DNA of 64,000 nucleotides from positions 169,979-233,978 of the forward strand of contig PKFB01000022.1 of assembly GCA_002919305.1 (NCBI GenBank), given 5' to 3'. Of the stretch, positions 49,165 through 57,419 are shown piece by piece. Both the position numbers and the translations under genes were made by a program. Origin of the DNA: Actinomycetales bacterium (GTDB lineage Bacteria; Actinomycetota; Actinomycetes; Mycobacteriales; Micromonosporaceae). Each line of letters starts with the position of its first letter. Position 1 is the stretch's first letter. Below the pieces are notes generated by a model. It was not told the origin of the DNA and ran no database searches. It saw only the letters and a list, made by a program, of their open reading frames with translations.

Positions 49165-49200
49165 TTAGAGGCCTGCCTGTCGTTAGATGCCTGCCTTTCG
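49165..49200. repeat. 18-bp tandem direct repeat
   Basis: TTAGAGGCCTGCCTGTCG (49165-49182) is followed directly by TTAGATGCCTGCCTTTCG (49183-49200), 16 of 18 bases identical. It lies in the 575-bp gap between miaB and the DUF349 gene; the only other notable element there is the large hairpin at 49484-49537. Confidence 0.7.
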
Positions 49201-49483
49201 GATTCGGGTTTCGGCGTCGGAAGCGGGCTCAGCGCGTCGCCGCATCGTGCGGTACGCCCGTTCAGCCCCGCTGAAGGGGAGGCGGCGGGCGTTGCGGTTC
49301 TGGGCCCTGGGACGCCGGGTGGCTTGCGGGTGAGGCCTTACGGGGCCTCGCCTCCTCACACCTCACAGGAAGGGCGCAAGGAGGCGCGGCCGCAACGTCT
49401 CAGTAGGGGACCGGGTGATCGCGTCGCGGACAGCCGTGGGGCGCTGAAGGGTGAGCGAGTCAGGCTGAGGGTGAGTGGGGCAG

Positions 49484-49537
49484 CCTGAATAACGCGTTGT
49501 GGGCCCCAAGCTTTGTGGGGCCCACAACGCGTTCAGG
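49484..49537. terminator. Very strong two-way terminator hairpin
   Basis: The arms 49484-49508 and 49516-49537 pair over 22 bp; the left arm has three extra bases near its outer end, and the loop is AGCTTTG. The core is CGCGTTGTGGGCCCCA on the left side. It lies between convergent miaB and the DUF349 gene. Confidence 0.75.
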
Positions 49538-49674
49538 AAAATCCCGCAGCTGACCGGGGCCGGCTGGTGCACCAAGCCGGCCACGGAGCCGACGCTGAGC
49601 CGATTGACGGAGCCACTTCCGCCGGCGTCGGCCTGACCCGGACGGAGAAGGCTCCCCGGATCAGCTCCTCAAGC

Positions 49675-50895
49675 TCAGCCGGCCTTTTCCGCCAGCTCCA
49701 GGAAGCGGCGCTTGGTCTCCAAGGACTCCTCCGCCTCCCGGATCCGCCGTTCGTCTCCGCTGGCCCGGGCCTTCTCCAGCTGCTGCTCGGCCCGCGCCAC
49801 CTGCTCACGCATCTGCGCCAACAGCGGGCTCTCCGACGGCGGGGTACGCCGCCAGGCGCTGTCCAGGGCCTGGCGGATACGCTCCTCCACCGCCCGCAGG
49901 CGCCGCTCCAGAGCCTGCTGCGACTCGCGCGGCACCCGGCCGATCTCCGCCCAGCGGCTGTGGATCTCCCGTAGCCGTTGCTGCGCGGCGCGCGGATCGG
50001 CCTCCACGTCCAACGCCTCAGCCTCGGCCAGCAGCGCCTGCTTGCGTTCGAGGTTGTTGCGCAGCTCGGCCTCGCGGGCGCTGAACACTTCGCTGCGTCG
50101 GGTGAAGAAGGTGTCCTGCGCCGCCCGGAAACGCTCCCACAGCCGTTGCTCAGCTTCCCGGCTGGCCCGTGGCGTGGCCTTCCACTCGGCCATCAGCTCT
50201 TTCAGGCGTGCCGCGGTGGGACCCCAGTCTTCGGAGGTGGATAGCTGCTCCGCCTCAGCGACCAGCTCTTCCTTCCGCGCCTGGGCCTGCTTGCGCTGCT
50301 GATCCAGGCTGGCGAAGTGGGATCCGCGCCGGCGTACGAAGGCGTCCCGCGCGGCCGCGAACCGCTTCCACAGCTCCGCGTCGGTACGCCGGTCGATCCC
50401 TCGGATCGTGCGCCACTCCTCCACGATCTCCTTGAGCCGGTCACCGGCCGCTTTCCACTGGGTGGATTCGGCGCTGATCCGCTCGGCCTCCTCAACTAGG
50501 GCTTGCTTCCGCGCCAGCGCCTCGGCACGGGCCGCCTCCCGGGCCGCTTTCACCTCTTCGCAGCGCTTTTCGGCACGGGCGGTCAACTCATCCAACCGGG
50601 CGGCCAGGGCGTCAAGGTCGCCGACGGCGTGTACCTCATCCAGGGAGGAGCGCAGCCGCCGGATACTCGCCAGCGAGTGCTGCGGGTCGGCCGCGCCGGA
50701 CTCTAGCCGTGCCTCCAGCAGGTTCACCTCAGTGAGGAGGTCTTCATAGCGTCGTGCGAAGTGCGCTAGTCCCTCCTCAGGAGTGCCTGCCTGCCAGGAG
50801 CCAACGACTCGCTCACCGGCGGCGGTCCGTACGTACACGGTGCCGTCCGCGTCGATGCGACCAAAGGCCGTCCAGTCGCGGGCGTCAGTGCTCAT
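49675..50895 (-). CDS. DUF349 domain-containing protein
   Basis: The 406-residue protein is almost wholly alpha-helical and charged, with about four DUF349 repeats of 60-75 residues. Recurrent patterns are KEELVAEAEQLSTSEDWGPTAARLKELMAEWKATPRASREAEQRLWERF and similar copies, each carrying a Trp pair. The first about 60 residues form a small beta-rich part (WTAFGRIDADGTVYVRTAAGERVVGSW). The function is unknown. ATG 50895 has GAGGAT upstream. The gene between miaB and miaA is usual in actinobacteria. Confidence 0.88.
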   Translation of the reverse strand: MSTDARDWTAFGRIDADGTVYVRTAAGERVVGSWQAGTPEEGLAHFARRYEDLLTEVNLLEARLESGAADPQHSLASIRRLRSSLDEVHAVGDLDALAARLDELTARAEKRCEEVKAAREAARAEALARKQALVEEAERISAESTQWKAAGDRLKEIVEEWRTIRGIDRRTDAELWKRFAAARDAFVRRRGSHFASLDQQRKQAQARKEELVAEAEQLSTSEDWGPTAARLKELMAEWKATPRASREAEQRLWERFRAAQDTFFTRRSEVFSAREAELRNNLERKQALLAEAEALDVEADPRAAQQRLREIHSRWAEIGRVPRESQQALERRLRAVEERIRQALDSAWRRTPPSESPLLAQMREQVARAEQQLEKARASGDERRIREAEESLETKRRFLELAEKAG

Positions 50896-51147
50896 CAAGC
50901 CATCCTCGCGTTCCCACCGGCTCCGCACCATCCCGATACGTCGCCCTCATGGGCGCGGTTGCGCCCCTTTCGGCATTCTCACAGGTCGCCCCCGGCGTCC
51001 GTCGAGCGCCCGCAGCCGAACCGTGACCTAAGAGCCGATCCCGACCGACTCCTCCCGGGTTCGACGTCGGCTCCGTGTCGGATACCGGGTGTCTGAACGG
51101 TACCGCCACCGAAGACCGGGGGAGACCGGCCACGATAGGTTAGGTCG

Positions 51148-52230
51148 GTGCGTGCGGAAAGCGACCGGCTGCCGGGGCCGGTCATCGCGATCGTGGGTCC
51201 GACCGCGACTGGTAAGTCTGCCCTGAGTGTGGCGTTGGCGCGAGCCCTTCCCCCGCCCTCAGGTCAGCAGTTCGGCGCTGAGGTCGTCAACGCCGACTCC
51301 ATGCAGCTGTACCGGGGCATGGATATCGGTACCGCCAAAGTCACCGCTCAGGAGGCCGCTGGGGTACCCCATCATCTGCTGGACATCTGGGAAGTCACAC
51401 AGACGGCCAGCGTCGAGGTGTACCAGCGTCAGGCTCGTGAGGTTATCGAGAACGTCCTGAAGCGTGGGACGGTACCCCTCCTGGTGGGCGGCTCCGGCCT
51501 GTATGTGCGGGCCGTGTTGGACCGCATGGAGTTCCCCGGCACCGACCCAGCGTTGCGCGCGCGCCTGGAAGAGGAGCTAGCTCAGGTCGGGCCAGCCGCT
51601 CTGCACGCCCGCCTGGCCGAGCTGGACCCCCAGGCCGCCGCAGCGATCCTGCCCAGCAACGGCCGGCGCATTGTCCGGGCGTTGGAGGTGGTGGCCCTCA
51701 CCGGCCGTTTCAACGCGCAGCTGCCGCCACCGGAGCCGGTTTACGACGCGCTCCGTATCGGTCTGGACTGTGATAACGCGCTGCTGGACGAGCGGATCGC
51801 GCAGCGGGTGGAGCGCATGTGGCAGGCGGGGTTCGTCGACGAGGTACGCGCGCTCGCCGCGGCTGGGCTGCGTGCCGGCCGCACCGCGAGTCGGGCCTTG
51901 GGGTACCAGCAGGTACTGGACTACCTCGACGGACGGTGCGACGAGGAGCAGGCCAAGGCCGCGACCGTCACCGCCACCCGCCGATTCGCGCGACGTCAGC
52001 GTTCGTGGTTCCGCCGCGACCCCCGGGTGTACTGGGTTGACGCCACCCGACCTGACCTGCTGGAGGTGGTGCTGGAGAAGGTGGCGGAGCGGTTTCCCCA
52101 GCTAATCGAGCGGGCACGGCCACAGTCGGGTCCGCAGCCGCCTGTGGAGCCGGTAGGGCAGGCGAATCGGGCAGCAGGTCGAGGAGCAGGTGGGGTGGCG
52201 GAGATGGCCGAGGTAACGGAGCGGCGATGA
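51148..52230 (+). CDS. miaA: tRNA dimethylallyltransferase MiaA
   Basis: MiaA transfers dimethylallyl to A37 of tRNAs reading UNN codons. The P-loop GPTATGKS is at residues 17-24, with NADSMQLYRGMDIGTAK and the later RRFARRQRSWFRRD region as further marks. The C-terminal 35 residues are a low-complexity extension; the length is 360. TAGGTT (51136-51141) lies six bases before the GTG, so a leaderless mRNA is likely. The stop overlaps dapF in ATGA. Confidence 0.95.
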   Translation: MRAESDRLPGPVIAIVGPTATGKSALSVALARALPPPSGQQFGAEVVNADSMQLYRGMDIGTAKVTAQEAAGVPHHLLDIWEVTQTASVEVYQRQAREVIENVLKRGTVPLLVGGSGLYVRAVLDRMEFPGTDPALRARLEEELAQVGPAALHARLAELDPQAAAAILPSNGRRIVRALEVVALTGRFNAQLPPPEPVYDALRIGLDCDNALLDERIAQRVERMWQAGFVDEVRALAAAGLRAGRTASRALGYQQVLDYLDGRCDEEQAKAATVTATRRFARRQRSWFRRDPRVYWVDATRPDLLEVVLEKVAERFPQLIERARPQSGPQPPVEPVGQANRAAGRGAGGVAEMAEVTERR

Positions 52231-53075
52231 TGGGGAGCATGCGGTTCGCCAAGGGCCACGGCACGGGCAACGATTTCGTGATCCTGCCCGATCCTGACCT
52301 GACCATTGACCTCACACCCGAGCGAGTCCGGGCGCTGTGTAACCGGCGGCGCGGAATCGGAGCCGACGGCCTGCTGCGAGTGGTGCGCTGTCAGGCACAC
52401 CCGGACGGGGCCCGGCACGCCGGGGAAGCGACCTGGTTCATGGACTACTGGAACGCCGACGGCTCCTTGGCCGAGATGTGCGGTAACGGAGCCCGGGTTT
52501 TCGCCCGCTACCTGGTCGACACGGGGTTAGCGTCCGCTGGTTCGCTCGCCTTCGCCACCCGTGCCGGCGTCAAGACGGTCACGGTGGCGCAGGACGGTGA
52601 CGTGGTCGTGGACATGGGGGCCCCACAGGTGGGGGATGAAGCCAAGGCCGTGGTGGCGGGGCGTGTTTTCCTGGGCACCTCGGTATCGATGGGGAACCCA
52701 CACTTGGTGTGTCCGGTTGACCTGGAGACCCTGGCCGAATTGGACCTGACACGCCCACCACGCGTGGATCCGGGGGTTTTCCCCGACGGGGTCAACGTCG
52801 AGTTCGCCGCCGTGGTGGCGCCCGGTCGGGTCCGGATGCGGGTCCATGAGCGCGGCGTAGGGGAGACCCTCTCCTGTGGGACCGGCACATGCGCGGTGGC
52901 CGCCGTCATGGCCCAGGGGGAGGGGCACCCCACCGAGGCGGTGACGACGGTGACGGTGGAGGTGCCCGGTGGGGTCCTGACGGTCCAATTAGGAGAGGGG
53001 ACGATCCGGTTGGGCGGGCCCGCCGTGATCGTCGCCGAAGGGCACCTCAACGCCCGGTACTTCGATCTGGCCTGA
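52227..53075 (+). CDS. dapF: Diaminopimelate epimerase
   Basis: DapF converts LL- to meso-diaminopimelate for peptidoglycan and lysine. The two catalytic cysteines are C85 (MCGNGAR) and C217 (SCGTGTC). GHGTGNDFV at residues 10-18 and MGNPHLV are further family marks. The length is 282. ATG 52227 overlaps the miaA stop; ATG 52230 and 52239 are nearby alternatives. Confidence 0.95.
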   Translation: MMGSMRFAKGHGTGNDFVILPDPDLTIDLTPERVRALCNRRRGIGADGLLRVVRCQAHPDGARHAGEATWFMDYWNADGSLAEMCGNGARVFARYLVDTGLASAGSLAFATRAGVKTVTVAQDGDVVVDMGAPQVGDEAKAVVAGRVFLGTSVSMGNPHLVCPVDLETLAELDLTRPPRVDPGVFPDGVNVEFAAVVAPGRVRMRVHERGVGETLSCGTGTCAVAAVMAQGEGHPTEAVTTVTVEVPGGVLTVQLGEGTIRLGGPAVIVAEGHLNARYFDLA

Positions 53076-53123
53076 CCCGATCTTTACACCGCTGGTTTAT
53101 CTGGTTTGTCGGGTTGCGTACGC

Positions 53124-53154
53124 GCCCCGCGTACGCGGCACGCGTACGCGGGGC
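53124..53154 (+). terminator. Terminator hairpin after dapF
   Basis: GCCCCGCGTACGCG-GCA-CGCGTACGCGGGGC is a perfect 14-bp stem with a 3-base loop, 48 bp after the dapF stop. Confidence 0.7.
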
Positions 53155-53265
53155 CTTGCGCGTACCTGCGTCGTGCTCTGTGGGCCGTTCACGCCCCAGG
53201 GGAGGTTTGGACCTAGGGCCGCCCCTCCCCGGGCGTCTGAGCGAAGGTGAGGGCGCCTGGAGGCG

Positions 53266-54735
53266 CTATCGGGACAGCAGGCCGTCCCGGTGGGCAAACA
53301 GCTCACCCTCCTCCTCTGAGGAACCAGGCTCGGGAGGGTTGGTGTGGGTCTGACGCGCCACAGAGCGGATCGCCGCCGCTACCGCCGGCGCTACCCGGCT
53401 GTCGAACACACTCGGCACGATCACGCTCGCGTTGAGCTTGTCCTCCCCGACCACGTCCGCGATCGCGCGAGCCGCCGCGAGCGCCATGTCGTCGGTGAAT
53501 TCCCGTGCCTGCGCATCCAGCAGCCCACGGAAAACTCCGGGGAACGCCAGCACGTTGTTGATCTGGTTCGGTTGATCGGAGCGGCCGGTGGCCACCACCG
53601 CGGCGTACTGTCGAGCCTGCCGAGGGTCGACCTCCGGATCCGGATTGGCCAGCGCGAACACGATCGCGTCCTTGGCCATCGTCGCGATGTCCTCGCCGAC
53701 CAGGATGTTGGGCGCGCTGACCCCGATGAACACATCCGCGCCTTTGAGCGCCCCCCGAAGGTCACCGGTGTAGTTCCCTCGGTTGGTGTTCTCGGCCAGC
53801 CACTGCCAGGTCGGGCTGAGGTTAGGCATACCCCGGTGCAGCGCTCCGTGGCGGTCGCAGGCGATGATGTCGCCCACCCCCTGACGCAGCAGCAGTTTCA
53901 TGATCGCTGTACCGGCGGCACCGGCGCCGGAGACGACCACACGGACGTCCTCGATGCGTTTGTCCACCACCCGGAGGGCGTTGGTCAGCGCCGCCAGGAC
54001 GCAGATCGCGGTCCCGTGCTGGTCGTCGTGGAATACCGGGATATCCAGGCGCTCCCGTAGCCGCGCCTCAATCTCAAAGCAGCGCGGGGCGGCGATGTCC
54101 TCCAGATTGATGCCTCCGTACGCGGGAGCCAACGCGCATACGATCTGGACGATCTCGTCGGTGTCCTGGGTGTCCAGGACCACCGGCCACGCATCGACCC
54201 CGCCGAAGCGCTTGAACAGCGCCGCCTTGCCCTCCATCACCGGCAACGCCGCCGCCGGGCCGATGTTGCCCAACCCCAGCACCGCCGATCCGTCGGTCAC
54301 CACCGCCACGGTGTTGCGTTTGATGGTCAACCGGCGGGCGTCGTCGGGGTTCTCCGCGATGGCCATGCAGACCCGCGCCACCCCAGGGGTGTACGCCCGG
54401 GAAAGCTCATCACGCGTGCGGAGCGCGATCTTCGGGGACACCTCGATCTTGCCGCCGAGGTGGATGAGGAAGGTACGGTCGCTGACCTTGCGTACCTCCA
54501 CCCCCTCCAAGCTGTTGAGAGCATCGACCACCTGTTCGGCGTGGGCGGAGTCAGCGGTATCGCAGGTGATGTCCACCAGGATGCGCAGGTGATCGGAGTC
54601 CACGACATCCAAGGCGGTGACGACGGCTTCGGCGCTGCCCACTGCGGTGGTCAGACGTCCAATCGCTGAAGGCTCGGCGGGGACAGACGCGCGAATCGTG
54701 ATCGAATAGCCAGCGCTGGGCAGGCGGGTGGTCAC
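53266..54735 (-). CDS. NAD(P)-dependent malic enzyme with N-terminal ACT domain
   Basis: Malic enzyme decarboxylates malate to pyruvate. The 489-residue protein starts with an ACT-like regulatory domain (about 1-80), a fusion known in actinobacteria, and then has the catalytic part. Marks are SRAYTPGVARVCMAIAE, VTDGSAVLGLGNIGPAAALPVMEGKAALFK, FHDDQHGTAICVLAALTNAL and the dinucleotide loop SGAGAAGTA. I chose GTG 54735, preceded by GAGG. It is convergent with dapF. Confidence 0.92.
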   Translation of the reverse strand: MTTRLPSAGYSITIRASVPAEPSAIGRLTTAVGSAEAVVTALDVVDSDHLRILVDITCDTADSAHAEQVVDALNSLEGVEVRKVSDRTFLIHLGGKIEVSPKIALRTRDELSRAYTPGVARVCMAIAENPDDARRLTIKRNTVAVVTDGSAVLGLGNIGPAAALPVMEGKAALFKRFGGVDAWPVVLDTQDTDEIVQIVCALAPAYGGINLEDIAAPRCFEIEARLRERLDIPVFHDDQHGTAICVLAALTNALRVVDKRIEDVRVVVSGAGAAGTAIMKLLLRQGVGDIIACDRHGALHRGMPNLSPTWQWLAENTNRGNYTGDLRGALKGADVFIGVSAPNILVGEDIATMAKDAIVFALANPDPEVDPRQARQYAAVVATGRSDQPNQINNVLAFPGVFRGLLDAQAREFTDDMALAAARAIADVVGEDKLNASVIVPSVFDSRVAPAVAAAIRSVARQTHTNPPEPGSSEEEGELFAHRDGLLSR

Positions 54736-55388
54736 GGTGTTCCTCTCTTTCGGTCGTACGGCGTTGTACGAGGTGCGCTCCCTCACCCGTAACTGTCCGA
54801 CGACCGGTTAGGTTCTGACTCGGGTCTTAAGGTGCGCGGAGCTTATTTTTCTCTCGAATCCACGCCCAGTGTTGTTCACCCCCGGCATTGCATACGCATC
54901 GTGACCACCGGGCCTTGGACGCCGGTTCTGACACCCATGTGATGCGGATGATGTCTGGATAAAAAGCCGCAATGGGAGTGGAATATCAGAGTACGTGACC
55001 TTTGGGGGGAGACCCCCAAGGTGTAGCGGCACGGGAATATGGCGGTGTTTCCGAGAGTTGGGATTGACGTGGGATCGGTACCCGGTGACCCGCTGGGGTC
55101 GCCCATGTGGACCCTTTTGTGGACGTCTTCGCGTGGAGCCACCGCTCGTTGAGGTGATGGTGTTCGTTGTATAGCGCTGCCGGAGGACCACCGCGGAACC
55201 CGTCGGTTCCCGCGCCGGACCTGCGCGTGTACCACCGCTGGTGGTGGCCCTGTCCGGGCACGAAATCAGAGGTACGCACACCGACGCTTCTGGACAGGGT
55301 GGGTCATCGGTAACGGAAGCATGATCATGAAATTACGGATGCGGGGTGGACTGACAACGTGCCAGGATCGATCCCGATGGGAGAACCG
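54736..55388. other. 653-bp gene-free region before hflX
   Basis: Small frames here lack supported starts or motifs. A hairpin ACCTTTGGGGG-GAGA-CCCCCAAGGT region (54997-55021, one bulge) and another around GGAACC-CGTC-GGTTCC (about 55190-55212) are present. An AT-rich patch (about 54845-54860 and 54955-54970) could hold promoters. I see no gene. Confidence 0.45.
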
Positions 55389-56945
55389 ATGAAGACCGAC
55401 CGCCCCGAATTCCGGGCCGGGACGCGTGAAGCAGACGTACTCGATTGGCGGGTGGAGGTCCACCAGGCCGATCTGGCCGACACCGATTCGACGGGCGGTA
55501 TCGATCTGACAGGGGAAATCGACCTGGCGGATCCGATCGACGTCTGGTCGGATGACGAGCCCAACACCGGTGAGTTGGATCTGGCCGACCGGCACGCGCT
55601 GCGGCGGGTCGCTGGCCTGTCCACCGAACTGACCGACGTCACCGAGGTCGAGTACCGCCAGCTGCGTCTGGAGCGGGTCGTACTGGTCGGAGTGTGGACC
55701 GAGGGAACGATCGTCGACGCTGAGAACTCGCTGATCGAACTGGCGGCGCTCGCCGAGACCGCCGGCTCCGTCGTCCTTGACGGGCTCATCCAGCGTCGTA
55801 GCCGCCCCGACCCGGCCACCTTCATCGGCCGAGGCAAGGTGGGGGAGCTCCGTGAGGTCGTAGTGGCCACCGGAGCCGACACGGTGATCTGCGACGGCGA
55901 GCTGTCCCCCAGCCAGCTGCGTAACCTCGAGGAGCAGGTCAAGGTCAAGGTGGTCGACCGGACCGCCCTGATCCTGGACATCTTCGCCCAGCACGCCAAG
56001 AGCAAAGAAGGTAAAGCCCAGGTCGAGCTGGCGCAGTTGCAGTACCTGCTGCCGCGACTGCGGGGTTGGGGTCAGACGCTGTCCCGGCAGGCCGGTGGTC
56101 GCGCCGGCGGCGCGGGCGGCGGTGTCGGTCTGCGTGGCCCCGGTGAGACCAAGCTGGAGACCGACCGGCGGCGCATCCGGGCCCGAATCGCACGCCTCAA
56201 GCGAGAGATCAACGGGATGCGGACGGTACGCGAGACGAAACGCGCCAATCGCCGCCGCAACGCCATCCCCGCGGTCACCATCGCCGGCTACACCAACGCC
56301 GGCAAGTCGAGCCTGCTCAACCGGATCACCGGGGCGGGGGTGCTGGTGGAGGACGCGCTGTTCGCCACCCTCGACCCCACCACACGGCGGACCCAGACCT
56401 CTGACGGACGCATCTACACGCTCTCGGACACGGTCGGCTTCGTCCGTCACCTCCCGCACCAGCTGGTTGAGGCGTTCCGGTCCACCTTGGAAGAGGTGGC
56501 CCAGGCCGACCTGATCCTGCATGTGGTGGACGGTGCTCACCCCGATCCCGAGGCGCAGGTCGCCGCTGTGCGGCAGGTATTCAGCGAGATCGGCGCGGAC
56601 ACGGTGCCGGAGCAGCTGGTGATCAACAAGCTGGACATGATCGACCCGGAGAAGCTGGTATGGCTGCGCACCCTGTGGCCCGACGCCGTGTTCGTCTCCG
56701 CCCACACCGGGGAAGGGATCGACAAGCTACGCGCCACGATCGAGGAGCGGCTGCCCCAGCCCGCTGTTGAGGTACACGCCGTTGTGCCATACCAGCGCGG
56801 TGACCTGATCTCGCGCATCCACCGTGAGGGTGAGGTGCTGGCGACGGAGCACACCGCCGACGGCACGGCGCTGCACGCCCGCGTAAGCCCAGCGCTAGCT
56901 GCGGAGCTGGTCGCGTACCGAGCACAGACATCTGCACCGGTGTGA
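55389..56945 (+). CDS. hflX: GTPase HflX
   Basis: HflX is a ribosome-associated GTPase that splits stalled ribosomes. The N-terminal HflX domain (about 90-270) contains the glycine-rich LSRQAGGRAGGAGGGVGLRGPGETKLE. The G domain starts with GYTNAGKS at 300-307, then DTVGFVRHLPHQLVEAF (G3) and NKLD (G4). The length is 518. ATG 55389 follows GGGAGA at 55379-55384; a GTG at 55359 is upstream without a better site. The first 90 residues are acidic and poorly conserved. Confidence 0.94.
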   Translation: MKTDRPEFRAGTREADVLDWRVEVHQADLADTDSTGGIDLTGEIDLADPIDVWSDDEPNTGELDLADRHALRRVAGLSTELTDVTEVEYRQLRLERVVLVGVWTEGTIVDAENSLIELAALAETAGSVVLDGLIQRRSRPDPATFIGRGKVGELREVVVATGADTVICDGELSPSQLRNLEEQVKVKVVDRTALILDIFAQHAKSKEGKAQVELAQLQYLLPRLRGWGQTLSRQAGGRAGGAGGGVGLRGPGETKLETDRRRIRARIARLKREINGMRTVRETKRANRRRNAIPAVTIAGYTNAGKSSLLNRITGAGVLVEDALFATLDPTTRRTQTSDGRIYTLSDTVGFVRHLPHQLVEAFRSTLEEVAQADLILHVVDGAHPDPEAQVAAVRQVFSEIGADTVPEQLVINKLDMIDPEKLVWLRTLWPDAVFVSAHTGEGIDKLRATIEERLPQPAVEVHAVVPYQRGDLISRIHREGEVLATEHTADGTALHARVSPALAAELVAYRAQTSAPV

Positions 56946-56953
56946 TGACACAT

Positions 56954-57016
56954 GGCCGGACCACGCCCGGCCCTCCCGGAGACACCCCACGGTCCGGGAG
57001 CCAGGCGGGTCCGGCC
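56954..57016 (+). terminator. Branched hairpin after hflX
   Basis: GGCCGGACC (56954-56962) pairs with GGTCCGGCC (57008-57016), and within the loop CTCCCGG (56973-56979) pairs with CCGGGAG (56994-57000). The outer stem is followed by TTTCC. It begins eight bases after the hflX stop codon. Confidence 0.5.
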
Positions 57017-57419
57017 TTTCCACGCTCTCCGCGTCGCTCTCGGCGTCGGCGCTGGTCTCCGCGTCGGCTTTGTGATCGGATTTCTGGCCGGCGGCCACCG
57101 CGTACCCTCTGACGATCCGGCGATCTTTGTGGTACGCGCGCGCCGCCGCGTACCCAGGCAGGACACGCGACACACGCGACGCCGGGCCGGAGATCAGCGA
57201 CGCCGTTGCCGCATGCCGGGCGGGACGCTAGATCCGGACAATGTGGGATGGCGGCGACAGGGCGTCCGAAGCGTCTGGGGTGCCCGGAGTACCCGTGGTG
57301 TCCTTAGTGCCCTAAGACGCGGTATGAGATCCCGATCACCATGTGGTCATGTAGGGATAAAACCGCGCTCGACGTCGGGTGGGGTCGGCGTATCCGGTTG
57401 TCTCTGTCAAACTGTCGCG

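Noticed and set aside
55266..56705. A 479-residue antisense frame across hflX
   Set aside because: Same reason; the sense strand carries a complete HflX.
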